Below are positions 26,549 to 34,349 of a stretch of 44,848 nt of DNA, piece after piece. The stretch spans positions 1-44,848 of the forward strand of contig CAJBIA010000153.1 in assembly GCA_903953055.1 (NCBI GenBank). Direction: 5' to 3'. The stretch comes from an uncultured Methylophilaceae bacterium (GTDB taxonomy: Bacteria; Pseudomonadota; Gammaproteobacteria; Burkholderiales; Methylophilaceae). The translations under genes and the position numbers were made by a program. The notes under the pieces are model-generated. The model made no database searches. It saw only the letters and a program-made list of their open reading frames with translations, and was not told where the DNA came from. Within the stretch, counting starts at the first letter, position 1. The number at the start of each line of letters is the position of its first letter.

Positions 26549-26645
26549 GTAGGGAAGTTTTTACGCTTCCCTACGGCGGCATTACCCGCATCAGGTTCAA
26601 AGGGTGTATCTCACTCTAAAAATTGTTTTTTAGAGACCCCTAGCA
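26549..26645 (-). promoter_or_regulatory. TPP riboswitch (THI element) with switching hairpin, upstream of thiC
   Basis: Read on the minus strand, the aptamer starts GCTAGGGGT near 26644. It carries a hairpin of Ts and As (TCTCTAAAAA/TTTTTAGAG), then TGAGA, ACCC, TTGAACCTGAT, CGGGTAATGCCG and GTAGGGAAG. These are the conserved TPP-aptamer blocks in the right order. The conserved 3' block GTAGGGAAG (26574-26566) is also perfectly complementary to CTTCCCTAC (26557-26549), so aptamer and downstream hairpin exclude each other. That hairpin is the expression platform. The freed TTCC could pair with the thiC ribosome site GGAG. Ligand type is confident; mechanism is inference. Confidence 0.92.
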
Positions 26646-26745
26646 ATGCCATCGAAATTACGCGAAAAAGCCTTGAAAGGCAAGCAATAAAATGAATTGG
26701 CTTCGGTTATAATGAGCAATAAAGATTGACTTTAAAGGCGTAGCA

Positions 26746-27420
26746 ATGAGTTCGAAGCAAGTATCATCCCAGCATGACCAATCGCGTTTTAATATGATCG
26801 AGCAGCAAATTCGTCCCTGGGACGTTTTGGACAGCGCTGTACTTGATTTGTTGAGCCAACTGCCTCGCGAAGCTTTTGTTCCCAAGCAATATCTGGGGTT
26901 GGCTTTTGCGGATTTGGAAATTCCGCTGGGAGATCACCAGTTGATGCTTTCGCCAAAAATGGAAGGCCGAATTCTTCAAACCATTGAAATTAAAAAAACA
27001 GACAAGGTACTAGAAATCGGCACAGGAAGTGGTTACCTAACTGCGTTGATGGCCCTTCAAGCAAAGCATGTAGACACGATAGAGCTGAATGTAAAAATCA
27101 GTAAACAAGCCGCAAAAAATATCGCTGCCCAGGGAATCGATAATGTCAGTTTTGTCGTGACAGATGGGGTGCAGGGCCTCGCATCAAGAGCCCCTTATGA
27201 TGTCATTGTTTTTACGGGGTCTATCCCATTATTAAACACGCATGTAGAACGTCAGCTAGCCGTTGGAGGTCGTATGTTTGTCGTGGTTGGGGACGCTCCT
27301 GCGATGGAGGCTACACTTATCACGAGAATCTCAGCAGATCATTTTAAAACAGATGTTTTATTTGAGACTTGTTTACCGGCGCTAATCAATGCGCCTCAAA
27401 CTGAAAAATTTGCGTTTTAA
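26746..27420 (+). CDS. Protein-L-isoaspartate O-methyltransferase family protein
   Basis: A 224-residue SAM-dependent methyltransferase of the PCMT family. The N-terminal region has RFNMIEQQIRPWDVLD and REAFVPKQYLGLAFAD, followed by the SAM motif VLEIGTGSGYLTALMA (about residues 87-102), the second motif VDTIELN, and FVVTDGVQGLASRAPYDVIVFTGSIP. In the pcm family this methylates isoaspartyl residues in damaged proteins. The copy placed directly before tolC in betaproteobacteria is a divergent version, so the true substrate is not certain. ATG 26746 lies 27 bases upstream of a tolC-like gene on the same transcript. Confidence 0.85.
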   Translation: MSSKQVSSQHDQSRFNMIEQQIRPWDVLDSAVLDLLSQLPREAFVPKQYLGLAFADLEIPLGDHQLMLSPKMEGRILQTIEIKKTDKVLEIGTGSGYLTALMALQAKHVDTIELNVKISKQAAKNIAAQGIDNVSFVVTDGVQGLASRAPYDVIVFTGSIPLLNTHVERQLAVGGRMFVVVGDAPAMEATLITRISADHFKTDVLFETCLPALINAPQTEKFAF

Positions 27421-27447
27421 CTTTAGGGTTATTTTTAAAAGAATCAT

Positions 27448-28797
27448 ATGCGTTTTTATTGCTTGATCTTCACCGTTGTTTTGTTTGCTTTTGCGAATGC
27501 AAATGCAGCCGATAGTCAAAATTTAATTCAAATATATCAGCAAGCGCTCAGCCATGATCCAACCTGGGCCTCTGCTCAAAGCAGTCATTTAGCTAGTCAG
27601 GAAAAATTAGCGCAAGGAGACGCGCTCTTTCTTCCAACGGTTAGTTTTAGCGCGGGCTTTGGCACAACCCAATCGGAGGCCAAGTTCTTTGGCAACAATG
27701 TTTCGGTATTGCGCGGGGGTACCAGTAATTTTGAAAGCTACAATTACGGCCTTAATGTGAGTCAGCCGATTTACCGAAAGCAGATTCGTGCCCAATTTGA
27801 GCAAGCCAAGAGTCAAGTAGCTCAGGCGGATAAACAGTTGGCATTGGCGCAGCAGAACTTGATATTACGGTCCTCAAAAGCGTATTTTGATGTCTTGTTG
27901 GCGCAAGATAAAATTAATTTAATCAGCGCCCAAGAAGCTGCAATAAGCAAACAATTAGAGCAAGCCAAAGCTAATTTTGAGGTTGGTACCTCCACGATTA
28001 CTGACTTTAATGAAGCGCAAGCCCGCTTTGATTTAGTGAAGGCGCAAGAAATTGCAGCGTTGAATGAACTGGAAGTTAAAAAGCGCTCAATTCAAGCCAT
28101 TATCGGGACTTCCCCTCAGACGCTAATGGGTCTTCGCGAAGATTTAGTGCCCCAGTCTCCAGAACCTGTGGCAATGGAAAAATGGGTGGAGGTTGCAGAA
28201 CAAAATAGTTTGGTGATTGCTTTACAACAACAGGCGCTAGAAATCGCAACGCAGGAAGTGGAGCGTCAATACGCTGGGCATATGCCGACGCTAGATGCTG
28301 TGGCAGGTTACGTCAATAACTATGCTACTGGAACAGCAACCGGGCTTGGAAGTGGCAGTGACATTACGAGTACTTCAATCGGCTTGCAGCTTCAAATTCC
28401 GATTTATCAGGGGGGCTTGGTGACCTCGAAAGTTCGCGAGGCTGTCGCGAACAAACAAAAAGCGCTAGACGATTTGGAGCTTGCGAAACGCCAAGCAGAT
28501 TTGGATGCGCGGTCAGCTTATTTGAATTTAGTGAGCAGTGTTGCGCAAATTAAAGCTTACGAGCAGGCACTGACCTCGAGTCAAAGCCAATTGGATTCTA
28601 CAAATCTTGGCTATGAAGTGGGTGTCCGGAACAGCGTAGATGTCCTCAATGCACAGCAACAGTATTTTAGTGCAAAGCGTGATTTGTTACAGTCGAGATA
28701 TACCTATCTAGTCAACATTCTATCTTTAAAGGCTGCAGTAGGGTTGCTAGGTGGAACAGATCTAGAAAGTGTGAATCAACAGTTGCTTGGCCATTAA
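27448..28797 (+). CDS. tolC: TolC family outer membrane channel protein
   Basis: A 449-residue outer membrane efflux protein. The N-terminal signal peptide (MRFYCLIFTVVLFAFANANA, cleavage near AADS) is followed by two OEP repeats. The helical coiled-coil segments have long Gln/Ala-rich heptads (AQFEQAKSQVAQADKQLALAQQN, DDLELAKRQADLDARSAYLN). Beta-strand hairpins have SYNYGLNVSQPIYRK and SIGLQLQIPIYQGG, and the pattern YEVGVRNSVDVLNAQQQ is typical of TolC. Length is normal. It forms the exit duct for type I secretion or RND pumps, but no partner gene lies here. It is followed 18 bases later by an isochorismatase-like gene. Confidence 0.92.
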   Translation: MRFYCLIFTVVLFAFANANAADSQNLIQIYQQALSHDPTWASAQSSHLASQEKLAQGDALFLPTVSFSAGFGTTQSEAKFFGNNVSVLRGGTSNFESYNYGLNVSQPIYRKQIRAQFEQAKSQVAQADKQLALAQQNLILRSSKAYFDVLLAQDKINLISAQEAAISKQLEQAKANFEVGTSTITDFNEAQARFDLVKAQEIAALNELEVKKRSIQAIIGTSPQTLMGLREDLVPQSPEPVAMEKWVEVAEQNSLVIALQQQALEIATQEVERQYAGHMPTLDAVAGYVNNYATGTATGLGSGSDITSTSIGLQLQIPIYQGGLVTSKVREAVANKQKALDDLELAKRQADLDARSAYLNLVSSVAQIKAYEQALTSSQSQLDSTNLGYEVGVRNSVDVLNAQQQYFSAKRDLLQSRYTYLVNILSLKAAVGLLGGTDLESVNQQLLGH

Positions 28798-28815
28798 GCT
28801 GGCATTGGAGGCCTT

Positions 28816-29373
28816 ATGATGGATGTAGCGCTTATCGCAGATCGTAATCAAAGTCAGTTGGTGTTGATTGATATGCAAACTAAGCTCACGAGCGTCATGC
28901 CCAGCGAGGTTAGTGCGGTGGTTAAAAATATCGCCACTTTATTACAAAGTGTTACCTTGCTTGAAATTCCTTTTCTACATACTGAGCAATATCCTAAAGG
29001 TCTTGGACCGACAGTGCCTGAACTAGCTCAGCATTTGAATGGTAAAAAGCCCGTAGAAAAAACAGCATTTTCGTGCTGCGGTGAGCCGACTTTTAGTCGT
29101 CAACTATCTCGCGATCACTCTCAAGTGATTCTGGCAGGGATGGAAGCACATATTTGTATTTTGCAGACGGCTTTTGATTTACTAGCGCAAGGCAAAACGG
29201 TGTTTGTTGTGGAAGATGCCGTGATTTCTAGAAATCCAGAAAACAAACTAAATGCTTTAAATAGAATGCGTCAGGCGGGTGTGATTATTACGAATACGGA
29301 GTCTCTTGTATTTGAATGGCTAGCCGTTGCACAAGGGGATGCGTTTAAAACGATTAGTCAGTTAATTCGCTAG
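28816..29373 (+). CDS. Isochorismatase-like cysteine hydrolase
   Basis: A 185-residue protein of the isochorismatase/nicotinamidase fold. The catalytic triad is visible: Asp in VLIDMQTKL, Lys in VEKTAFSCCG, and Cys in GMEAHICILQTAFDLL. Similar YcaC-like hydrolases have unknown substrates. The start is ATG 28816 or 28819, both close to GGAGG at 28807-28811. It probably shares a transcript with tolC and converges on waaA with five bases between stop codons. Confidence 0.85.
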   Translation: MMDVALIADRNQSQLVLIDMQTKLTSVMPSEVSAVVKNIATLLQSVTLLEIPFLHTEQYPKGLGPTVPELAQHLNGKKPVEKTAFSCCGEPTFSRQLSRDHSQVILAGMEAHICILQTAFDLLAQGKTVFVVEDAVISRNPENKLNALNRMRQAGVIITNTESLVFEWLAVAQGDAFKTISQLIR

Positions 29374-29378
29374 CCTTA

Positions 29379-30674
29379 TTAGGCTTCGAACGGTAGGTGC
29401 TTTGCTATTAAGTTCATCAGTTTTTGGGTTGCTCCACCCGCACTCTTGCTAAAAGCCAAACCGGCAGTTCCGATTTTCTTTCTTAAGTCCGAGTCACTCA
29501 TCAATGCATTTAATTTTTCTGATAGTTCTTGCGGATTTTGTACGCGTTCAGCAGCACCAGCTTCAATCGCATGTTCTGTTGCTTCATTGAAGTTGAAGGT
29601 ATAAGGTCCTATCAAGACTGGTTTGCCCATGATGCAGGCTTCAATTAAGTTTTGTCCGCCTAATGGCAATAGACTGCCGCCAATGAATGCCACATCGCAG
29701 GCGGCATAGTAGGTAAACATTTCACCCATGCTGTCACCAAGAATGACGCGGCAGTTGGGGATGTCTGCAGCCACATTCCCCATGGAAAATTCTGATCGAC
29801 GACAAAATGGAATATTGTGCTGATCAAGGAGGGTGGCAACCTCATCGAACCGTTGTGGGTGTCTGGGAACAATGACGGTCAGCAAATTAGGAATAGGACT
29901 CTCGGCAATGGCTTTTAGAATGAGCGCCTCCTCCCCCTCTCGAGTACTGGCTGCTAAAAATACAGGACGCTGAATACCAATTAAGCTCCTTAAATAAACG
30001 CCACGCTCGGCCTCGCCCTCTGGCGCATTGACATCAAACTTTAAATTCCCCATCACGCTGAGATTATTCGATGATCCAAGAAGCGTGGAGAGTCGCATTG
30101 CATCTTCCTCAGTTTGTGCGGCAATAGCCGTCAAACTCTGTAATCCTTGCGTGGTCAGTTTGCTGATTTTGCTATAAGCCTGAGCAGAACGTTCTGATAA
30201 CCTCGCGTTGACTAATAACAGCGGAATTTTTTTTGCTTGGCAACTTGCAATCAAATTAAACCAAAGCTCAGTTTCCATTAGCAATCCCAAAGCCGGTTTG
30301 AAATGCACTAAGAAGCGATTGACCGCGCCAGGCACGTCATAGGGCAAGTAGCAGCGAGAGATGCGAGGGTATTGTTGACTTGGGAAGATCAGTTCACCGG
30401 CGTCTCTGCCGGTTGGGGTTGCATGGGTAAGAAGAATTTGATGGCGGGGGTACTGGTTCAGCAGGGCATCTATTAATGGTCTCGCGGCCCGCGTTTCCCC
30501 AACGGAGACACAATGCAGCCAAATAAGCGGTTTTGCTAGAGATTGATTGTAATAGCCGTATCGTTCAGCCCAGTGTTTTAGGTAATCTGGCTGCCGTATT
30601 CCGCGCCATAAAAGTTTGACGGCAGTGAATGGCAGCACGAGGTATAAAAGTGCCGAATAGAGTAAACGTGACAT
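29379..30674 (-). CDS. waaA: 3-deoxy-D-manno-octulosonic acid (Kdo) transferase
   Basis: A 431-residue GT-B glycosyltransferase that adds Kdo residues to lipid A on the inner leaflet. An N-terminal hydrophobic anchor (LLYSALLYLVLPFTAVKLLWRG) is followed by WLHCVSVGETRAARPLIDAL, the GT30 signature with its catalytic Glu, then TPTGRDAGE and FKPALGLLMETELWFNLI. The C-terminal part has GDSMGEMFTYYAACDVAFIGGSLLPLGGQNLIE. All are standard WaaA/KdtA blocks and the length fits. Confidence 0.96.
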   Translation of the reverse strand: MSRLLYSALLYLVLPFTAVKLLWRGIRQPDYLKHWAERYGYYNQSLAKPLIWLHCVSVGETRAARPLIDALLNQYPRHQILLTHATPTGRDAGELIFPSQQYPRISRCYLPYDVPGAVNRFLVHFKPALGLLMETELWFNLIASCQAKKIPLLLVNARLSERSAQAYSKISKLTTQGLQSLTAIAAQTEEDAMRLSTLLGSSNNLSVMGNLKFDVNAPEGEAERGVYLRSLIGIQRPVFLAASTREGEEALILKAIAESPIPNLLTVIVPRHPQRFDEVATLLDQHNIPFCRRSEFSMGNVAADIPNCRVILGDSMGEMFTYYAACDVAFIGGSLLPLGGQNLIEACIMGKPVLIGPYTFNFNEATEHAIEAGAAERVQNPQELSEKLNALMSDSDLRKKIGTAGLAFSKSAGGATQKLMNLIAKHLPFEA

Positions 30675-30847
30675 GCTGTAATTTTCTCATAAAATGTGAT
30701 GCACAATCTAACTAGAAATGTCCAGAAAACTATTTTTATTTTGGTTAGTGAATGCTTACTAAATCGCAAATGATGCCTGCTGTTTAGCGAGGTAGACATG
30801 CACCAAAATGCGGCATGATATATGACAGCAAATCTTCAATAAAATAC

Positions 30848-30876
30848 TTGACCAACACCACAATATGTAATAATTT
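30848..30876 (+). promoter_or_regulatory. Predicted promoter of nrdJab
   Basis: TTGACC (30848-30853), 17-base spacer, TAATTT (30871-30876). The weak NrdR half-box at 30858 lies in the spacer and a strong box follows downstream, consistent with a repressed promoter. The rest of the 307-base gap between waaA and nrdJa is AT-rich with no gene. Confidence 0.4.
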
Positions 30877-30885
30877 TGCAACTAA

Positions 30886-30901
30886 TCACTATATATTGTG
30901 T
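30886..30901 (+). promoter_or_regulatory. NrdR box upstream of nrdJa
   Basis: TCACTATATATTGTGT differs from the NrdR consensus ACACWATATATWGTGT at a single end base. A second, half-conserved copy (CACAATAT) starts about 28 bases upstream at 30859. NrdR is the ATP/dATP-sensing repressor of ribonucleotide reductase operons and normally binds such tandem boxes. Confidence 0.75.
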
Positions 30902-30981
30902 TTTGATTAAAAAGTAAGCAACAGTCAAACACATTCAAAAAGTGTGTAAAAAATAACAGAATAAAAAACAGGAAGCCACCA

Positions 30982-33141
30982 ATGTTACAAGTCGTTAAAA
31001 CGCCAGAAGACGCTGCCATGTCAGAAAATCACGATCAAGAAGTTCCAATGCAATCCGTGTCTTTAGATATTTGGGATAAAAAATATCGTCTCAAAACTAA
31101 GCAAGGGGAACATATTGATAAAAGCATGGATGACAGCTATTCACGCGTTGCGCGTGCGTTGGCGGATGTTGAAGAAGAAAATAAACGTGCTGAGTGGCAT
31201 GAAAAGTTTTTATGGGCGTTGCGTCGTGGGGCGATTCCTGCTGGTCGTATTACGTCTAATGCTGGCGCGCTTGAGCACAAGCCAGCAACGAGCACGATTA
31301 ACTGCACAGTGTCAGGGATCGTTGAAGACAGCATGGACGGCATTTTAAATAAGGTGCATGAAGCAGGACTGACTCTAAAAGCCGGTTGCGGAATTGGTTA
31401 CGAGTTCTCTACTTTGCGTCCAAAAGGTGCGTTTGTTGCGGGTGCTGGTGCCTATACAAGTGGCCCATTATCTTTCATGGATATCTATGACAAGATGTGT
31501 TTCACGGTCTCTTCAGCAGGTGGTCGCCGTGGGGCACAAATGGCAACATTTGATATTTCACATCCAGATGTGACTGACTTCATTAAAGCGAAGCGTGAAG
31601 CAGGTCGTTTGCGCCAGTTCAATTTGTCGTGTCTCATTACTAAAGAATTCATGGAAGCCGTTAAAACGGACGCTGAATGGAAATTGGCGTTCCCTGTGAC
31701 CGCGAAAGAAGCCGCAGCGGATAATTTAGACTTAGAAGATGTTGCGCAAGTGGTTTGGCGTGAATGGCCAGTGAAAGGCAAATACATTACGCGTGAGTCC
31801 GATGGCAAAACGGCATGTCATGTCTATAAAACCATTAAGGCGCGTCGTTTGTGGGATGTGATTATGTCTTCCACCTATGATTTTGCTGAGCCTGGTTTTA
31901 TTTTGATTGATCGTGTGAACGAAATGAATAACAACTGGTTTTGCGAAAATATTCGCGCGACCAATCCGTGTGGTGAGCAGCCGTTGCCACCTTATGGGGC
32001 TTGTTTGTTAGGCTCTGTAAACTTGACTAAATTTGTTCGCAATCCTTTTACGAGTCAAGCAACGTTTGATTGGGATGAATATCGCCAAGTTGTTGCGATC
32101 TTCACTCGAATGTTAGACAACGTCGTCGAAATTAACGGTTTACCGCTAGAACAGCAACGCGTGGAAATTGCGCGTAAACGTCGTCACGGGATGGGCTACT
32201 TAGGCTTGGGTTCAACTTTAACGATGTTGAAAATGAAATATGGTGATGAAGCCTCTATTGGATTCACTGAAGAAGTGACTAAGGTGATGGCTGAAACAGG
32301 TTGGACAGTCGGTGTTGATTTAGCAAAAGAAAAAGGCGCTGCACCAATCATGGACGAAGAGTTTGTGGTGACTGGCGATATGCTTTCAAAACGCCCTGAA
32401 ATGGTCAAAGATGGCTACAAGCTTGGCGACAAGGTAAAAGGTAAAGTATTAATCGGAATGTACAGCCGCTATATGCAACAATTCCCTGAAGCCTTACGTA
32501 AAGAAATCGCTGAAACAGGCGTACGCTTTAGTCACCATAGCTCAATTGCACCAACGGGCACGATTTCACTTTCATTGGCAAACAATGCGAGTAACGGTAT
32601 TGAGCCATCATTTGCGCATCATTACGCACGTAATGTGATTCGTGAAGGTAAGAAATCTAAAGAAAAAGTGGATGTATTTTCATACGAACTTCTTGCTTAC
32701 CGTGAGTTAGTGAATAGCAAAGCCATGCCATTTAGTGATGCCGAGCATGAGAAGTTGCCAGATTATTTCTTAGATTCCTCGACCATTCAAGCGAAAGCGC
32801 ACGTTGATATTCAAGCAGCTGCGCAAAAGTGGATTGATAGCTCAATTTCTAAAACGATTAACGTCCCAACAGACTATGATTTTGAGGACTTTAAGAATAT
32901 CTATCTCTACGCTTACGATAAAGGGCTAAAGGGATGCACGACGTTCCGCTTTAATCCAGAAGCTTTCCAAGGCGTATTGGTGACAGAGAAAGATCTCGAA
33001 AATACCACCTATAAATTCACGCTAGAAGATGGCACGGTCGTTGAAGCGAAAGGCAATGAAGAGATTGAGTATGACGGTGAAATGCACTCAGCTGCCAATC
33101 TATACGATGCGCTAAAAGAAGGTTATTACGGAAAATTCTAA
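30982..33141 (+). CDS. nrdJa: Adenosylcobalamin-dependent ribonucleotide reductase, catalytic part (class II)
   Basis: A 719-residue class II reductase subunit that turns ribonucleoside diphosphates into deoxyribonucleotides with adenosylcobalamin, without oxygen. ATG 30982 has AGGAAG upstream. Seen are RRGAIPAGRITSNAG, the redox-active-type Cys108 in STINCTV, KAGCGIGYEFSTLRPKG, SSAGGRRGAQMATFDISHPDV, the radical-site ATNPCGEQPLPPYGACLLGS (Cys330, Glu332), GTISLSLANNASNGIEP and the C-terminal KGCTTFRFNPE. It stops after the barrel, and the C-terminal cysteine tail is encoded separately by nrdJb, 43 bases downstream. This matches the split nrdJa/nrdJb arrangement known from Pseudomonas. Confidence 0.93.
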   Translation: MLQVVKTPEDAAMSENHDQEVPMQSVSLDIWDKKYRLKTKQGEHIDKSMDDSYSRVARALADVEEENKRAEWHEKFLWALRRGAIPAGRITSNAGALEHKPATSTINCTVSGIVEDSMDGILNKVHEAGLTLKAGCGIGYEFSTLRPKGAFVAGAGAYTSGPLSFMDIYDKMCFTVSSAGGRRGAQMATFDISHPDVTDFIKAKREAGRLRQFNLSCLITKEFMEAVKTDAEWKLAFPVTAKEAAADNLDLEDVAQVVWREWPVKGKYITRESDGKTACHVYKTIKARRLWDVIMSSTYDFAEPGFILIDRVNEMNNNWFCENIRATNPCGEQPLPPYGACLLGSVNLTKFVRNPFTSQATFDWDEYRQVVAIFTRMLDNVVEINGLPLEQQRVEIARKRRHGMGYLGLGSTLTMLKMKYGDEASIGFTEEVTKVMAETGWTVGVDLAKEKGAAPIMDEEFVVTGDMLSKRPEMVKDGYKLGDKVKGKVLIGMYSRYMQQFPEALRKEIAETGVRFSHHSSIAPTGTISLSLANNASNGIEPSFAHHYARNVIREGKKSKEKVDVFSYELLAYRELVNSKAMPFSDAEHEKLPDYFLDSSTIQAKAHVDIQAAAQKWIDSSISKTINVPTDYDFEDFKNIYLYAYDKGLKGCTTFRFNPEAFQGVLVTEKDLENTTYKFTLEDGTVVEAKGNEEIEYDGEMHSAANLYDALKEGYYGKF

Positions 33142-33184
33142 ATTTATAAAAACCGTATAATCAAAAAATCAAAGAAAGAATATC

Positions 33185-33886
33185 ATGGCAATCAAAATTA
33201 AAAAGAAAATCACAGGCTTTGGCCTAGTGACAGAAGAAGATAAAGCAAAAGCGGCTGAAGTTGCTGCCGCACCGCAACAAACTGCCACGATCGTGCAAAT
33301 GGGTGAGCCGCTTAGCCGCCCAGATAAGTTAGTCGGTAATACTTACAAAATCAAAACGCCGGTAACAGAGCATGCTCTTTACATCACCATTAATGATGTA
33401 GTGATGAATGAAGGTACTCCCCAAGAGCATCGTCGTCCGTTTGAGATTTTTATTAACTCAAAAAATATGGACCATTTTCAATGGATCGTTGCACTCACGC
33501 GTGTGATGTCAGCAGTTTTCCGTAAAGGGGGCGATGTGACCTTCTTGGTGGAAGAATTACATAGCGTGTTTGACCCAAGCGGTGGCTACTTCAAAAAGGG
33601 TGGTAAATATATCCCGAGTCTAGTGGCTGAAATTGGTGAAGTGGTTGAGCAACATTTACAAGAAATTGGCATGCTTAAAAAAGCAGGCTTGGATGAGCAT
33701 CAACAAAAGCTTGTGGCCGAAAAGAAAAAAGAGTTTTTAGAAAAGCATGCTAAAAATGGCGATGAAAATAATGCAGAAGGCTTTCCAGCAGGCGCACAAC
33801 TTTGCGGAAAATGCAGTACTAAAGCCGCCATTATTATGGATGGATGTTTGACTTGCTTAAATTGTGGCGAGAGTAAATGCGGTTAA
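33185..33886 (+). CDS. nrdJb: Class II ribonucleotide reductase C-terminal subunit (TSCPD domain and Cys-rich tail)
   Basis: A 233-residue protein. The central HALYITINDVV ... RRPFEIFINSKNMDHFQWIVALTRVMSAVFRKG region is the TSCPD-type domain found at the end of unsplit NrdJ. The tail LCGKCSTKAAIIMDGCLTCLNCGESKCG has seven cysteines, including the pair expected to re-reduce the active site. It follows nrdJa on the same transcript. Splitting of NrdJ into two genes is known in other proteobacteria, so this is a natural arrangement rather than a frameshift. A small hairpin (33893-33920) follows. Confidence 0.9.
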   Translation: MAIKIKKKITGFGLVTEEDKAKAAEVAAAPQQTATIVQMGEPLSRPDKLVGNTYKIKTPVTEHALYITINDVVMNEGTPQEHRRPFEIFINSKNMDHFQWIVALTRVMSAVFRKGGDVTFLVEELHSVFDPSGGYFKKGGKYIPSLVAEIGEVVEQHLQEIGMLKKAGLDEHQQKLVAEKKKEFLEKHAKNGDENNAEGFPAGAQLCGKCSTKAAIIMDGCLTCLNCGESKCG

Positions 33887-33892
33887 TTCTAA

Positions 33893-33920
33893 AATAAAAG
33901 CCAAGTCTTAGGCTTTTATT
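33893..33920 (+). terminator. Possible weak terminator after nrdJb
   Basis: AATAAAAGCC (33893-33902), eight-base loop, GGCTTTTATT (33911-33920), a 10-bp stem with an incomplete T-run. It may act weakly; the strong terminator is further on at 34053-34089. Confidence 0.5.
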
Positions 33921-33945
33921 GATTTCAATACCATTAGAATAGCGT

Positions 33946-34089
33946 GGTTAGTGCAGTGAATAAGGTAGTAAGTTTGGGTAACCAAATGGATGAGCCGTCA
34001 TTGACCTAGTGTGACCCTGCCGATATAGATTAGGCGCACTAACCATTGCAAGATAATAAAAAAGGAACCTATTGGTTCCTTTTTTATTA
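33946..34089 (+). ncRNA. Candidate structured small RNA of about 144 nt
   Basis: No reading frame of note is present between nrdJb and pqqA, but the sequence folds well. TGGTTAGTGC (33945-33954) pairs with GCACTAACCA (34036-34045), 10 bp perfect. Inside lie GGTA/TGCC pairing and a five-bp hairpin TTTGG-GTAA-CCAAA with a GNRA loop. A further ATGA-GCCG-TCAT hairpin is also present. It is followed by a perfect terminator at 34053-34089. TAGAAT at 33935-33940 would be a -10 whose start falls on the first G of the stem; no good -35 is seen. I do not recognise the family; 6S and 4.5S RNA signatures are absent. Confidence 0.5.
34053..34089. terminator. Strong bidirectional terminator for the small RNA and pqqA
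   Basis: A 17-base arm ATAATAAAAAAGGAACC (34053-34069), loop TATT, and its complete complement from 34074 to about 34090. The G/C core is flanked by A and T runs, so it can terminate transcripts from both sides: the candidate sRNA and nrdJab from the left, pqqA from the right. Confidence 0.92.
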
Positions 34090-34136
34090 TGGATGAGGTT
34101 GCCCTCGATTAAAAACTTAGATGAGCAAAATCTAAA

Positions 34137-34208
34137 TTATTTGTTCATTACGTACATTGTTACTTCAAAGCCAAAACGCATTTCTGTAGCAGCTGGTTTA
34201 GTCCACAT
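34137..34208 (-). CDS. pqqA: Coenzyme PQQ precursor peptide PqqA (orphan copy)
   Basis: A 23-residue peptide, MWTKPAATEMRFGFEVTMYVMNK cut here at its two ends: begins MWTKPAATE, ends FEVTMYVMNK. It fits the PqqA pattern of MWTKP, then GFEVTMY. Glu15 and Tyr19, the residues cross-linked to make pyrroloquinoline quinone, are at the conserved spacing E-V-T-M-Y. ATG 34208 has GGAG (34219-34216) seven bases upstream. No pqqB-E genes are nearby; the next thing downstream is the terminator at 34053-34089. PQQ is the cofactor of methanol dehydrogenase, so the gene fits a methylotroph. Extra unlinked pqqA copies are known from methylotrophs. Confidence 0.93.
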   Translation of the reverse strand: MWTKPAATEMRFGFEVTMYVMNK

Positions 34209-34256
34209 GGTGAAACTCCTCTGTTAGTGTTGAATGAATTGCTTAGAACAGTTCCT

Positions 34257-34285
34257 ATTCTAGGGAGTTGGTTTGAAGTTGTCGT
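34257..34285 (-). promoter_or_regulatory. Predicted pqqA promoter
   Basis: On the minus strand, ACGACA (34285-34280), 17-base spacer, TAGAAT (34262-34257); start near 34250, about 42 bases before the pqqA ATG. The -35 is weak, which suits an activated promoter with the palindromes just upstream. Confidence 0.5.
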
Positions 34286-34290
34286 GGTCG

Positions 34291-34325
34291 CATTCATGAA
34301 CCTAAGCTAAGTATTTTCATGAATG
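34291..34325. promoter_or_regulatory. Paired TTCATGAA palindromes upstream of the pqqA promoter
   Basis: TTCATGAA occurs at 34293-34300 and 34316-34323, centres 23 bases apart, about two helical turns. The pair also forms a 10-bp inverted repeat (CATTCATGAA ... TTCATGAATG). Relative to the predicted pqqA start the centres are near -46 and -69, where an activator would bind. A third TTCATGAA is at 34829-34836. Confidence 0.5.
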
Positions 34326-34349
34326 ATCAGTCACTGTTTTTACAAATCA

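Noticed and set aside
29371-29384. Hairpin AGCCT-tatt-AGGCT across the stops of the isochorismatase-like gene and waaA as a terminator
   Set aside because: The stem is short and has no T-run on either strand.
33185-33886. Frameshift or pseudogene interpretation of nrdJa/nrdJb
   Set aside because: Both genes have own start and plausible ribosome sites and complete domains; the split form is known in other proteobacteria.
33946-34089. 6S RNA, 4.5S RNA or c-di-GMP riboswitch identity for the structured RNA
   Set aside because: The 4.5S loop GGAAGGAAGCAGCC, the 6S central bubble layout and length, and the GEMM blocks are not present.
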